From: Penicillus capitatus
Taxonomy: Eukaryota > Chlorophyta
NCBI GenBank assembly: GCA_965649825.1
Contig: OZ287713.1
Coordinates: 124,001-188,000, forward strand
Direction of reading: 5' to 3'
Length of the DNA: 64,000 bases
The translations under genes were made by a program, and so were the position numbers. Below the pieces are notes generated by a model. That model was not told the DNA's origin. It worked only from the letters and a program-made list of their open reading frames with translations, and did no database searches. This document shows, one piece after another, positions 28,024 to 39,912 of this stretch (position 1 is the stretch's first letter; each line of letters opens with the position of its first letter).

Positions 28024-29105
28024 ATGGAGATCGGAGACGAAGGAACCTTTGAAGGGAGGGTCAGACACCGCATGTCCGGAATGCGGCTGTCGCAGGAAGA
28101 CACGAACAGTTTTCCCGTTCCGCGTCTCGTTCAGCTCAAACGTGAAATGGAGACGGAGCCTTTGAACTTCCCTCCATGTTGGTTCGAAGGCTTCACGCAT
28201 TCGTGTTTAGCTATGACTTCGAGGCCATCACTCCTCGGGGTGAATTCGTCTTCGGAACATCAGCACGAAGACGCCACTCTTGCGGATTCCCATTCGAACA
28301 ACACACATTCTGGCATGCATTTCTCGACCTCTAAGACTGCTCTTCTGATGGGACGTGTGATGTAGACTCGAGTGGACAGTGGTGCAAAGCTCCTGTTCGT
28401 GAAAGCGGGGAAACGAAGACGACTTCCACTCTCACGTGAGTGCCGATCAGAAAGAGAGCCATGATGTGACAGGTGTTGTTTGACAGTCGAGGTCCAGGGG
28501 TGCACGTGGTGAATGGCGTTGTCCGTTATCGTGGCGTCCGTCATCGTCCGTGGGGCAAATTCGCAGCAGAGATTCGAGATCCGAGTCAGAGACAACGCGT
28601 CTGGCTCGGGACATTTGATACGGCAGAAGAAGCAGCATTGGCTTACGACGCTGCCGCACGCAAGATTCGTGGCAGCAGAGCTGTCTGCAATTTCAAGCAA
28701 AGCACGTCACATCACCTCTTTGGACCGTCACATCGACAGATGTGTGTTCGTCGTGCAGATGATTCACCATCTACCACTTCACCGCGCAGACAAGAGATGG
28801 CGAAATCGGTTGGGGCACGGTTCGCGGGGGTAGCGGGGACAAGACGCCGAAATAAGAAAGCGCGTTTGGAGGTGGAAGAAGGTGAAGGCTCATGGACAGG
28901 TCATCACTATCCGCAACAAAAGACGATGATAAGAGACGAAAGTGCCACATCGTCCAGAACGACGAACTGCAGCACAACGAGTCGCCATGCGACGTTTCTC
29001 GGATCTCCACGCGATCGAAAGCTGCTGCGTAAAATCTTTGAAGACGTGGATCTGTTTGAATCCGCTTCCGCTTTATTGATGCTGCGCGACTCTTCTCGCG
29101 CTTGA
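28024..29105 (+). CDS. AP2/ERF-domain transcription factor
   Basis: DNA-binding regulator with a single AP2 domain of plant ERF type. The firm part is exon 28487..29105: the domain begins [19 protein letters not shown] (about 28515) and runs through [20 protein letters not shown] to AVCNF, with the ERF-type Ala/Asp positions and the conserved WG, WLG and AYD contacts. Behind it lies a basic nuclear-signal-like TRRRNKKAR and an acidic leucine-rich C terminus. Proposed 5' exons are 28024..28157, 28211..28312 and 28373..28435 (305 residues in total), but the first two introns would both be GC-AG and this part is tentative; the last intron, 28436..28486, is good GT-AG. Close likeness to land-plant ERF domains is notable in an alga-like genome. 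Confidence 0.8.
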
Positions 29106-29216
29106 CGTCTGTCGGTCGGTCGGATGACGATGATCATCATAAAGGATTGTGTATCTTCTTTATTGAATTAGTCCTCCTCCGCCACTCTCTCAGTCGATCA
29201 TAATTTTTGAGATTTG

Positions 29217-29247
29217 CATTCTCGGTGAAGAAAAAACCGCGAGAATG
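29217..29247. repeat. Hairpin downstream of AP2 gene
   Basis: CATTCTCG (29217..29224) and CGAGAATG (29240..29247) form a perfect 8-bp stem about 110 bp after the AP2 stop, with an A-rich loop. It may be part of the 3' UTR or an end-processing signal. Confidence 0.4.
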
Positions 29248-31793
29248 ACGGTCTTGGCTTCAAAACCACATGAAAAATGTGGATTGTACATACATCTAAT
29301 GTGTCCCGCTCATCGCGAGAATACTCACTCCCGGGCACATTTAATAAATGCCGTGAGTCAGAGCACTCATGTGAGCATGTGTGTTTTGTTTTCAGTGTCA
29401 CCTCCACAGGTGCTAGGGACTAGGCATTCCGCGGTACTTCAATGTGGCAAGTAGCTGAATACTCTTTGTTGGCAGCTTGTTTGTCGCTGTCGATTATTGC
29501 GAGGCGATATGGAGAAAATTACAATCTTGAAATGTGCTCGTGACTATGTACCTCGAGCTTCTGTGCTTCATCCTTGTTCTGCTTGTTCGGCCTCTTAACT
29601 GAATGCTTAACAAGTAAAACTAGGGCTGAATAGTACTATTAAGCTATCCATTCGTGATCGCATATGGACGTTAGTGTTGTCGCGATCCGCGACTTTTGCG
29701 TTGCAAGGTGTTTTACTTTCATAGCGGCATGCAGATGTACGAAACACACGGACTCGGACAAATGAAATTGTTTCATACCTCCTTTGTCCCTTGGCAGTCA
29801 TTCTTCTTGTCTTTACAGTGAGAATCGCTCTCTCTATGCCGTTTAAAAGGTACAGTCAATTTTCCCTTTCTCCGGGAGCAAATGATGTATTACCTTTGCT
29901 TAAAATAACTCGCCTTTGGAAAGAGAAGTGAATTCTGCCAATAAATCTATTCGCCGCAAAGGGATATAGTCTTGAAGGATTTCCATTGTTGCACAAGGAT
30001 CTTCGAGAACGCTTCCAATTTTCTTTCAATTCATTCTTCTGCCAAAACTGTGAAATGTGTTCGCTGGGCTTCCGAGTAACGCGTGATGTTTCTTCCTTCT
30101 CGGACCAACAATAATGCATACACACTTTGTAAGGAGCGTGTTCTGAAGCTGGTTGGAATCTAGGAACATTTCCTAAAACTTGAGTTCATTCTTCGCTTGT
30201 AACGAATATCAAAGTGACAATGTCTTTAAGAAAACATGATTCGTTGGACTTCACTTTAAGTTCTCTCTTCGCGATCGTAAAGAGATCTTTGCTCAGCCAG
30301 GATCCACTCCAATGAAGGAATGCTTTTGTCTTTGTATTACGCCGCAAATTCGAAGCCACGTCAGCCATAAACGTTCCTTCTCTTCTTCACATGTTTTGTC
30401 TTTGGGCGTGATGAGACCGAGGATAAGCAGAGTGAGTCATGGACGTCTCGGAGCTAGAATACAAAGCAGAAGAACGTCATTAGTTACAAAAGTGGCTATG
30501 ACGTCTCTAATCGTCAAGTGTCACGTTCCGATGCGTTGGCATATATAAAATGCAGCAGGTAGAAGGTTCTAGTGCTAATTCTGGGAATCTTGGGCTTGTG
30601 CGTAACAGTTAAAGAGATCCCAACACCATCACTTGGGAAAGAACGGTACTTGATCCTTAAGGCAATCATCGTTCCTAATGCTCTCCACCTTCAATCGCAA
30701 GGTCTTTCTATGTGCCGTTAAGTCTTCCTACGTCTTTTGTTTTTACGTTTTTGACGTCTTTTTTCAATCCCAAGTACTTTCGCTTTCTTCGTTTGAGCCT
30801 TCTTTTGCATTCCTTGTTTCGTCAAATGCCTTTTTCAAATCCAAGATACGAAAAAAAAAACATAACATTAAATGTTAATCGACTACTGTCTTCTTCGAGA
30901 TGCGCTCTGTAATGTAATGACAACAAGGCTCTTAATGCATTAATATCAAAACATAGGAAGTTTCTTCCTTCTTCCTTATTTCCTAGTGGTCTCGCGAGTT
31001 TTTGATCGCTCTAGTCATACACGACAATTGTCTACAAAATCAAACAACTCGTTCGAAAGTTTAAGATGTTAGGTGGATAACCCTCATCTAACCTTCAAGC
31101 GCTGTGCAGCACATGACGGATGCTTTGCGTGCATTGGCAACAACTCATCAGACTTCTTTGTCAATGGCTGCTTAATGAGCTTTAGGTTGCTTTCTTGACC
31201 GGCATCAATGTCAAACCCCCTTCTATACCTTCATCTCGTCTTCTTCGATCCAGCATGGTAAACGGTGATGTCAATGCTTTGTGTTAGATTCTCAGATGTG
31301 TAGTTCTCTCACCGCTCTCTCCTAGACTTATTTAGAAATTCTTCCCAGTTGTGTGGATTCAAGTGCATAACAGTACTTTGAGGAATTTCTGAACAGTTTT
31401 AGATGTAGTGGTATAACTTATTCAAAGGATTCAATTCCTGAAAAGTGACTGCTTGAAGAAAAACGGCCTCACTTATCCCAAAAAACAAACCAGTATGAAA
31501 AGGAACATCTTCTGCATTGTTACAGCAATAACTTGGATTCCAGTTCAAAGCATCGATATTTAAAGCTAAGTGGGCTTCCATGCTAAACGAAAAGACATTG
31601 CACACGATGATGCCTAACGTCGCATACATTTCCACCTCAATAAAGAATTGATTTTAAACCAATTGTCGAAATTTGAAGGCATATTGTCGCCATAATGAAA
31701 CGTATACGAATAGCATTCAGCATAAGTTGTTTTCAATGACGACTGCTACAAATTTTTCTTGCCAAACGATGTCCACAGATCAATCTTTGGGTA

Positions 31794-32050
31794 TGTCACG
31801 CTCTCGTGTGACTGTCCCATCGTCTGCCTCGTTGATCGAGGGTGCTGTCTCCGAAGGGGCGCACTTACATGAGGTTTACGTCAACCCATGAGTCCTTTCC
31901 CGTGGTCCTGATGGACAGGTGACTCATCTGTCATGTCACCGGTGGCGTACAAATACACGAACGTGGACCCATGTATACCTTTGCTCTGTAAGAATTATAA
32001 AGTCTTCCGCTGGCAATCTCTAAAGCGCGGCGCGTCTCTCCCGCGTGACA
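31794..32050 (+). repeat. Dispersed diverged repeat, copy 2
   Basis: Starts TGTCACGCTCTCGTGTGAC and parallels 13584..13830 block by block: CGTCTGCCTCGTT, GGGGC.C.CTTAC, GTGACTCATCTGTCATGTCAC, ACAAATACACGAA, CTCTGTAAGAATTATAAAGTCTTCCGCTG, CTCTCCCGCG. The copy is 257 bp. It also shares the GACTCATCTG and CTGTA..CTTCCGCTG blocks with copy 3 at 32266. Confidence 0.55.
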
Positions 32051-32265
32051 GGGTAATGGCACGCAACTTGGCAATTTGGTATGTCTTTTTTGAAACTTGG
32101 CTCGGCTTTCAACTCTTTTCTAGCAGAATGTTGCGAAGAGGGACGTAAGATGACGAATTGATAAACAATCATTATCTTAAGAATGTCAGTCAAACAATGT
32201 TGTCTTCGACAAGGGGTCATGTCATTCTGTCTTGTGATGAAGGGGTTCATCGCGCAGAGAGACAC

Positions 32266-32400
32266 TGATGACTCATCTGAGGCGTGTTTCTGTGGTGTTT
32301 GAACCTGTCTCGATGAGTCACATCAATTTTCGTGTATAAATGTGCGACTCTGAACTTTGAAATGCTTCTGCTCCGAGCCTGTAAAAGACTTCCGCTGCAT
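32266..32400 (+). repeat. Dispersed diverged repeat, copy 3
   Basis: Shares GATGACTCATCTGAG, AGTCACATCAA followed by TATAAATG, and CCTGTAAAAGACTTCCGCTGCA with copies 1 and 2, in that order. The 5' block beginning TGTC.CGCTCTCG is absent. The spacing of an AGTCACATC-type element about 15-20 bases before TATAAAT resembles a promoter layout. Confidence 0.5.
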
Positions 32401-33243
32401 TGATCGTTCGAGCGGCCCGGCCCGATACAACAACAGTCGTGTAAGACTCTCTTTGATGTGCTCTTTGACTTCCTCGATACTCTTGTTGGTTGAGAACGTC
32501 ATTACAATGTCCTTGGTTGCACCATTTTTGACAATTTCATGATCCAGCTCGGCTGCAGATTATAATCGTTACCGCACTTTAGCATAGCCTCAAAAGTTTG
32601 TCGTTAAGCATTCTATGTAGTCCACATATAACGCCAAATCGCATATGAACAATTAAATATGCTTACCCGCGTTGCATAGAATTCTCAAGCAGTATGACCC
32701 ACACTCGAGTGGAACTAAAGAAGTAATTTTAACGGTTCATAGGTTTGTTAGTTATTTGAAGTACGGTGACGATTGTGGCGTCCGTTTCACGAGGAGTGTT
32801 TAAAAGCGTGAAACAAAAACGGACAAGTACTACGAATGTCTCGTGTGTCTTTAACGTGAAAGTCGCCTCCTCTCAACAATCCAAGTGCGAGAAAAGCAGA
32901 AGCGAAACCTAGTGATACTGGCGTCTACTTACGAATGTTTTCTCGAAAACATAATTGACTTCTAACTACGATTATATGCCGCACAAGCATACACACCGCA
33001 TTCGGCACCTCAGTTGATGTGAAGTAAAACGAAGTGACATGGTGACGCGACACGCAGCTGTCGCTATCAAACAAACGTTGCTTGGGTCGACGTCATGCAA
33101 GACAACCTTGCGAATCGTATGTTATGTAAAACACGCGTACGAGATGCGATGCGAGTTCTGCATCGGTCACATCAACATCCTTCCATTTCAAACTCGTTAT
33201 CGCGTTTTTAATCCCTGAACTCGTTCCCTGCACGTTGAGCGTC

Positions 33244-34095
33244 ATGGCTGACCGTTTGCACCTTCCCATCAGCAACAAAAAACGTCAGTCCATTCGCGTT
33301 TTCTCTAACGTCGGCGACGTTGTTATGCGCAGTCGAGGACATTCTAATGTGGCGCGATGCGCGTCTGTCGGGAAGTATATTTGGCGGTTTCACTGTCGGG
33401 TACCTTGTCCTCGAGTGGAGTTCTCTCTCCATTTTCTGCCTCGCCGCCTACGCATTGCTCACCATAATTGGCGGCCTGCTCGTGTGGCACTATGCAGCAC
33501 CTTTTGTGAAAATGTAACGCGGCGCGACGCATCCATAAAAGATATGTCACCCTTGTTATGCGCGACAGGAACCCTCCCATCCCCTCTTTCATTCAAGACG
33601 GCCTCTCCGAGGAAGAAGTGAAAAAACAAGTCGAGAAACTTCTGCCTAAAGTCAACGAAGTCCTTGGTGAGTAAAAAACTGATCGAAGCATTGATCATGA
33701 ACAATGTGATGCTGTGCAGCAATGGTCCGTCGTGTCATCAGCGGTCAAGATCTCATGCTCTCTGCCAAAGTCGGCCACTCGTTCAATCGTTCTGCTGATA
33801 GATGACATGCAGGTGTTGGGTGGACTGTATGTGGTGGCGCGAATCACATCCATTTTCTCACTCTTGACGCTGACCTACCTGGGTAATGAAAGGCATGAAG
33901 ATGGCATAGGGCAATATGTATACTCTAGGTGTTTTGGTGGCGTTCTTGGCACCAAAGGTGTATGAGATGCGCAAAGATGAAATCGACGGATACTTGGAAG
34001 TGGCTAAAGAGAAGCTCAAAGTTTTCTACAAACAGCTGGAGTCCTCACTGAAGAAGATTCCTAGTGCCAAACGTGTGACAAAGAAAACGGAATAA
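33244..34095 (+). CDS. Reticulon-domain protein (plant RTNLB-like)
   Basis: ER membrane-shaping protein. Exons 33244..33283, 33333..33513, 33569..33666, 33720..33769, 33813..33882, 33929..34095 give 201 residues. The domain starts LEDILMWRDARLSGSIFGG, the reticulon W-R-D signature, followed by a long hairpin hydrophobic segment, a hydrophilic linker (PKVNEV..VRRVISGQD), a second hydrophobic hairpin and the tail VYEMRKDEIDGYLEVAKEKL, as in plant reticulons. The C terminus is lysine-rich (KRVTKKTE), like ER-retention tails. The N terminus before the domain is only 13 residues. The first exon is 40 nt. Introns are 43-55 nt. Confidence 0.88.
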
Positions 34096-34246
34096 GAATT
34101 GTGGATCTGTGTCGAAGACATTATCTTATCCCTCGTAAAAGTTTCCGTAAATGAGGAACACTACGAAGTCGTTGTGAAACGGATGAGATGTTGTCGTCAA
34201 TAATAAGAGTTGTTTTTCGAAGCGTCTCTTCTCTACTCGGCTCGAC

Positions 34247-36333
34247 TCATGTCCGCATCTGCTCTTCGATTTCCTCCAAGCTTCGGCCCTTTGTCTCTGG
34301 CACTGTAGAGAGGATGGAGATGACACTGATCACGCCTGGAAGATGGATTCGTGGAGAAACAGGAATGGTTAGGGAATCTCACCGATGAAGGCGAAGACGA
34401 GATATTCCGCTGAGAGGCCGATCGTATCATTCAACACAGGAAACAATAAGCTCACCACAAAATTCGAACCTGCAACAGAGAACGGTGCGCATCGCTACTC
34501 AATGATCGTAACGTTACCGAAATTTGTGAAAGTACACAAGGCGATGCCTTCGGTGCGCACTTCGAGTGGATACAATTCGCCAACCAACAACCACACAATA
34601 GGACCAAAGCTAAACTGCAGGACACACCCAAAAATATCAAAGGTGCGGAGTGGACATAGAATACAACTGTGCTGTACTTGATAACAGCCGACATAGAGAA
34701 GGAGGGCCGCGACGCCTCCCCAGGCTGTTGCGGTACTAAGGGATGGTACAGCGTCTTCCAACCATTTGCAAAGACTTAATAGCACCAAGGCCCCTGTCAA
34801 ACCACTCACCTAGCCAAAAACTCTTGCCCACATATATTTCTTGACGGTGGACAAACTCCGCCGATCAGAAGAGGTCGTCGGCCAAGAGATTCCACTCGGG
34901 AGGCGGAGACAATCGTAGCCAACAGCTTCCAGACACCCATTACCACGGCAGCCGCTAAAGAAAAAATGAATAAGTATCACTCAGATGTGTTTTCTGATCT
35001 CCTGCCTGAAGCATCGGACGATTCTGAAAAGATCTCAGCCTTCTCGAAGATCTCTTGAGCGTAGTAGAGGACAGATGGTTGTCCAGTTGCTTGCTGAAAG
35101 AGGACGAGGGAGACGGTAATGTACAACGGCTTCCAGTTCCGTTTTTGAAAGAGACCGATCGATTTTTCATTCTCGGTACCCACAACCGTCTGCATCATTT
35201 CTATCTCTTGTTCCATGATGCTCTCTTTATCCGGAATCTTGCCGAGCACAGATAACACTGCCTCCTTTGCTGCATCGATTTTCCCTTTGAGAATGAGATA
35301 TCTCGGGGATTCTGGAAGAAACACCTACAAGAAGACTTAAAGGGGTTTTGGATGGAATGCAGGAACATACCACGCACAGTGCATACGTAAGAATGATCGG
35401 AATTGACATGCCATAATCCCATCTCCAGCCTCCGACACGGTCCACAAAAATAAAGGAGACAAGATAACCCAGCAAGATTCCTGATCAGAGATATCCACCG
35501 TCGTGATGCTGCAGAGCGAGGAAGTATACCGAAAACGATCAGAGCTTCCTTGGCAGAGATGAAGAGTCCACGGAGTGAGGCAGGAGCCGTCTCTGCAATG
35601 AAGGACGGTCCACCATGCATCGCAAATGCAATCCCTAGACCTGTGCACAAGCGCGCCCATCGCCCAATCCCTCTTGTATCTTATGGGACACACACCATAG
35701 ATAGACCGACCGCAGCAGAGAACACCGTAACTGTTTGCTGCCACTGTCAGAACAATCCCAATGCCTAAAACCTCGCTGCCCTGTTTAACTCTTTTCGCAT
35801 CTGGGATGAAAGCAGACCGTATGCGACAGATGCCAACTGGAGTTCTGTCTTCCTTCCAAGTTTAGAGCCATAGAAAGCAATAAATAATGATCCGGCCATG
35901 GCACCAAGCAACGAACAACTGACAGCCAATCCTTCCTGAAAGGAAGTCAGATCATACCTACAAGATGCGCCGAATCGGCTGGAGACTTGCAGTGAAAACG
36001 AGACGCACCAGTCCATGCCACTCTTGGTGGCAGACTTGATGGAATCTATGGCACCTGACGTCGCACCGATATCATAGCCAAACAGCAGACCGCCCAACTG
36101 AGACGAGATCCTGTGTCTCGTGGCGTTTCGGTGCGGCGAAGATGACTTACAGCTGGGATAAGAAAGAGCAGGCCGGCACGCAAGTAATCTATTTTCCTGT
36201 CCACTTGTGACGATTCAGAGAGAACAGGCTCATCGATAGTATCTTCTTCAAGGGCATGCACGATGAGTAGGGTTTTCTCTGGATCCTGAAGGCATTCCAT
36301 ATCATCCAGGGCGCCACTTTCGTGGAGAGTCAT
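34247..36333 (-). CDS. MFS sugar transporter, VGT/xylose-proton-symporter-like
   Basis: Twelve-helix sugar porter, closest in pattern to plant vacuolar glucose transporter (VGT) and xylose-proton-symporter-like proteins. Minus-strand exons: 36151..36333, 36009..36097, 35818..35957, 35696..35764, 35530..35640, 35371..35480, 35006..35324, 34857..34954, 34678..34809, 34518..34614, 34383..34469, 34247..34335; 507 residues. Visible: FGYDIGATSGA in helix 1, GRKTE loop, AFAMHGGPSFIAETAPASLRG, LPESPRYLI, LFQQATGQPSVLYYA, LGRRPLLIGG, SFGPIVWLLVGELYPLEVR and VPETKGRSLEEIEEQ. A hydrophilic 60-residue N terminus precedes helix 1 with acidic stretches, as in VGTs. The intron at 34955..35005 uses a GC donor. 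Tonoplast or plastid-envelope location cannot be told apart here. Confidence 0.92.
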
Positions 36334-37060
36334 CTCACATTTGAACGCATGTTGCCTGAGTGGTCACTTCGACGAATTGCCTTGACCTTGCCTGACTACG
36401 ACAATGAAGGAGAGCACGTGTCGAGGCGGAAGCGACTTGGTGGAAAAAAGGCGGAGTGATGTAATCGTTGGGTAAGGATGACGGAGCGTTGGCTGTAGGG
36501 CCCTTGTCGGACGGGCTTCGGTGTGCCGAAATGTCGATCCATTTGTTGCGATGACGCGATGCAGGATCATGGCCCTCGTGGCAACTCAAACAGCAGATGT
36601 GTATAACGCAGCCTTTCTATGGCGAACGGAGCACGTGGCAAACTGTGCACGACTCAAAAGGCATGCAATGTGCAAACGAGATTTCAGCAAAAGAAGAGAC
36701 TCTCTCGACGTTGACATATTCGCGTCTTCGCCACAGTGTTCTCGGCGATATGGCTTTCATGTTGAGCACTATATCCATGGAGTGCATCGAAGAACTCACC
36801 AACCGAGTTCTCCTCAGGAACGCTATAGACAACCGACAGCTTCGACAGAACAACACCGATGTGTGTCGAGTACTACGTTTTCTTCCCTGATCATTGCAAC
36901 AGAGATATACAAGGTGGTATGATACGACGGCGGCAGACGAAAAGACTGGGGATGTCCTTCGGGTCTTGGCGACGACACGCACTAAAATCGACACAACCTA
37001 AACGGCATAACGGTCACGGTCCTTAAACAATTGGTGGTGGATTCGGAGAATTCAGACGCG
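36334..37060. other. Divergent intergenic region
   Basis: About 730 bp between the starts of the sugar transporter (minus) and the BTB gene (plus), so it should contain both promoters. Short frames on both strands without motifs; no clear TATA box. Confidence 0.5.
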
Positions 37061-37903
37061 ATGGAACACAGTCACGCTTCTTCAGAGCGACGCCAACCTG
37101 TTGTGCTGCTGGACGTTGGAGGACAGTCCTTCAAGATATCGCAGCAGTCGCTCAACCGCTATCCGAACTCGCTTCTCTCCAAAGTGGCGAACGAATTTCC
37201 AGAACTCATCGACAAAGGAGAGTCACTCTACATTGATCGGAACCCAAAGATGTTTTCCTGGATTCTCGAAATCTACAGGTACAATAGACCATGTATGGCT
37301 GCACACCTTATTTGCACTCTTACTAGGGATGGAGATTATGCATCTTGCATTCCGTCGGTTCAGTCGGAGTTTCTCCAGAAGGAGCTCGATTTCTATCAGC
37401 TTCCGAATATGGAGAGCCTGTATCATACGCAGCATCTCCCGGTCGTGTTTTCCAAACAGAGGACAAAGAGAGAGCTCATGATTCAGGTATTGCAAGAGAT
37501 CGAGGCATCCGGTTTGCGAAGCATGTTCTCCTGGGATCTCTACATCTATTTCATTGTCGTGCGAAGTCATCCACATCATCAACGGCGCATCTGTGTTCGG
37601 GTCCCTCGCGGTATGCGAACGCATTCTGCTTACTATAATGAAGGAGAGCACAGCGATTTCTTTGCTGCCATGCAGTGCAGAAATGGTTCTCCCTGTCACC
37701 TCAACGGGCAAATCATCTATCCTTCCTCCACTTCCGGCAGCAACTACGCTGTTCCCCTGAACATTAGTGACATCGTTCAGCTTTTATACGATCCGGCATC
37801 AGAGCACGGGATGCAAGCTGTGACACATTCGTACAATCAACCAATGGATGAAGGTGATGCGATTATTGTCAATTGTGTTCGCCTGCACTACGCCTCAGAA
37901 TAG
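37061..37903 (+). CDS. BTB/T1-domain protein (KCTD-like)
   Basis: Exons 37061..37278 and 37327..37903, 264 residues. The N-terminal half is a potassium-channel tetramerisation-type BTB domain: VVLLDVGGQSFKIS opening strand, NSLLSKVANEFPE, YIDRNPKMFSWILEIYRDGDY, and FLQKELDFYQLPNME. No transmembrane segment follows, so this is a soluble KCTD-like protein, typically a cullin-3 adaptor or oligomeric scaffold, not a channel. The C-terminal 150 residues are not recognised; another short intron within them is possible, since an intron of length divisible by three would not break the frame. The start is the first ATG just before the domain. Confidence 0.8.
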   Translation: MEHSHASSERRQPVVLLDVGGQSFKISQQSLNRYPNSLLSKVANEFPELIDKGESLYIDRNPKMFSWILEIYRYNRPCMAAHLICTLTRDGDYASCIPSVQSEFLQKELDFYQLPNMESLYHTQHLPVVFSKQRTKRELMIQVLQEIEASGLRSMFSWDLYIYFIVVRSHPHHQRRICVRVPRGMRTHSAYYNEGEHSDFFAAMQCRNGSPCHLNGQIIYPSSTSGSNYAVPLNISDIVQLLYDPASEHGMQAVTHSYNQPMDEGDAIIVNCVRLHYASE

Positions 37904-38203
37904 AAATCATGGTTTCTGTCTCATGGCAATAAATTGGATCTTTCTCACACATTTTACTCACTCTTTTGTTTGTTTGTTATTTGGACAAGGTAAACAAGAA
38001 AGCAGTATGTATTTCTGTCGAAATGAATACTTTTGGTTAACCAACGTCATTGGCTGCAACCGATCGACCCTAATCGTCGAAACATTCGGTCTTAACGATA
38101 CGAAGACACAACAAGCCTCGTATTGACTGCTGAAGAGTTCTGCGATTCTTTGCAGGAATTGACGGTCATTGCTTGACTCCGTATCGAACACACTTCAGCA
38201 GCG

Positions 38204-39912
38204 ATGTCATTATCCCGCAGCGAAGCACGGCGTCTCTTTGGATTCGTCCACGAAATGCTGCAGAAACGTGCCTATCTCCTGATGCTCTTTCTCGCATTGA
38301 CGCACTTCGGTACGCTTTGTCAGACGTCATACAGCCGCGTGCAAAGTACTTCTGATCAGGGTGGGGTCTCATAGGGGGATTTATCCCAACCCTGTCCACG
38401 CGTTACTTTGTCTCAGAACAGACGGACGAGGAGGATTCGTGTGTTGGTCAGTCGGATGGACTGGATCCAGAGGACAGCATCTGCAAACAAGCACATAATC
38501 TGGCAGTCTTCTTTGATGCCGGGAAGCTCTTTGTCTCGCGGCTCTTTCTGTCGATCGTCTTCGGCTCATACATCCACCGATACAGCACGATCTATGGCCG
38601 CAAGCCGTTTCTCCTACTCGCACTGCTCAATGCACTGATCCCGCCACTCCTCCTCCTTCTCCACCTTCAAGCAAATATGCCATTCTACTGGTGAGCGTTC
38701 CGGTGAGGACACCTATTAGACATGAGGTGTGTCCGGGTATGCAGGTTCTATGTTGGCAAAGCGTGGGAAATGTCTTTCGCTTTGCCTTCTCTCTGCCATT
38801 GGTACTTCACCGACCTCATCGACGAGTCATCCGCAGATATGGTGTACTGGGCATATCTCATTCTGGCTGCTTTCTCTTCTTTCTTGGGATCGATGCTGGT
38901 GGCCAGCAAAGCGATAGAGGATGCACTGCACGCAGTCATTATCTTGTTGGTATTGATCAGCGTGGCATTGCTGCTCAGTTTTGTTTTTCTGCCGGAATCT
39001 GTTACGCCATCTGCCAGTCTGAATAGCCTCTTAGCAGCTGGCGATGTGCACAACAATCTCAGTCGGGCGTCATATCTCTACTGGATTCGCCCCTTCGAAG
39101 ACATGTACGCCTCCTTTCGGCTTCTGCCGAGAAAGGCTAACTTGACCTACGTGATCCTGGTCTATGCGGTTTTCGAACTGATCCAACAGAGAGATTCTGA
39201 GCTGGAGCTACAGTACCTTCAAGAAGTCGCAGAATTCAGTACAGTGGAGCAATCAACCTACCTTATGGTTCGTTTCTTGGTCGCCACTTGTGTCTACAGC
39301 ATCATCTTTCCTTTCTGGAGCCTTTTCAGCAATCGCACATACAAAGATGCTTTTGGATTCGGATTCGTCATGGTGGCAGTGAAGCTGTTTGGCATGATCT
39401 TCGTGACGTCCAAGAAGCTGGCCTATTTCCTTGAGATGTTTGGGGCTATGGACGCCTTGATCACTGTGATGATCGATCGCGTTCTCGATCACCACTGTAC
39501 CGCCTCGACTTCCCCCTCCGTCCATCAAGCCGTGTTAGGGATTCGTTCCTTGGCCCAAGGACTCTCCCCTCTTTTTCATGCTTCCGTCTTCGCGCTCTTC
39601 CGTCTCGGAGGGCTCTACTTTCCCGGAGCTCCTTTCGTTTCGCTTTTCGCTCTGGCTCTTGTGGGACTGTTGCTTTTGCTGAATATTCGTGTGGAACAGT
39701 ACGGGTTCGTTACGCCAGTTTCCATCTTTCTGCGCATCGTCACACTGACTTTTCATTCAGATGACGAAGATCTGGAGAATTGCATCAACTTGCCGGTATC
39801 TGGCAGGGGATATGTCTCGGAAGAGGATTCGAATAACTCCTCGTCAACAACCGCTACATCCGCCGATGAAGATGAGCCATCGATGCTCCCAGCAGAGGAT
39901 CGTTTCGATTGA
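38204..39912 (+). CDS. Major facilitator superfamily transporter, unassigned
   Basis: Exons 38204..38309, 38360..38690, 38745..39912 give 534 residues. Two sets of about six hydrophobic helices are separated by a hydrophilic stretch. The loop between helices 2 and 3 has STIYGRKPFLLLALL, the MFS motif A in the form found in MFSD/TetA-like transporters. An extended loop after helix 1 (residues about 55-85) is acidic. The C-terminal 60 residues are Ser/Glu/Asp rich and cytoplasmic. Substrate cannot be inferred. Introns are 50 and 54 nt; the third exon is long and uninterrupted. Another short-intron gene is unlikely in the 300 bp upstream. Confidence 0.78.

Larger units (their letters stand above)
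29106..33243. other. AT-rich gene-poor island
   Basis: Four kb with no gene that could be supported on either strand; open frames are short and motif-free. Composition is visibly more AT-rich than the flanks, with poly-A and poly-T runs. It carries two copies of the dispersed repeat (31794..32050 and 32266..32400) and isolated TATA-like boxes (for example near 30540). Because genes here consist of very short exons, a fast-evolving small gene or ncRNA could be hidden. Confidence 0.6.

Noticed and set aside
37061-37903. Voltage-gated potassium channel
   Set aside because: The T1/BTB domain is present but no transmembrane helices or selectivity filter follow.
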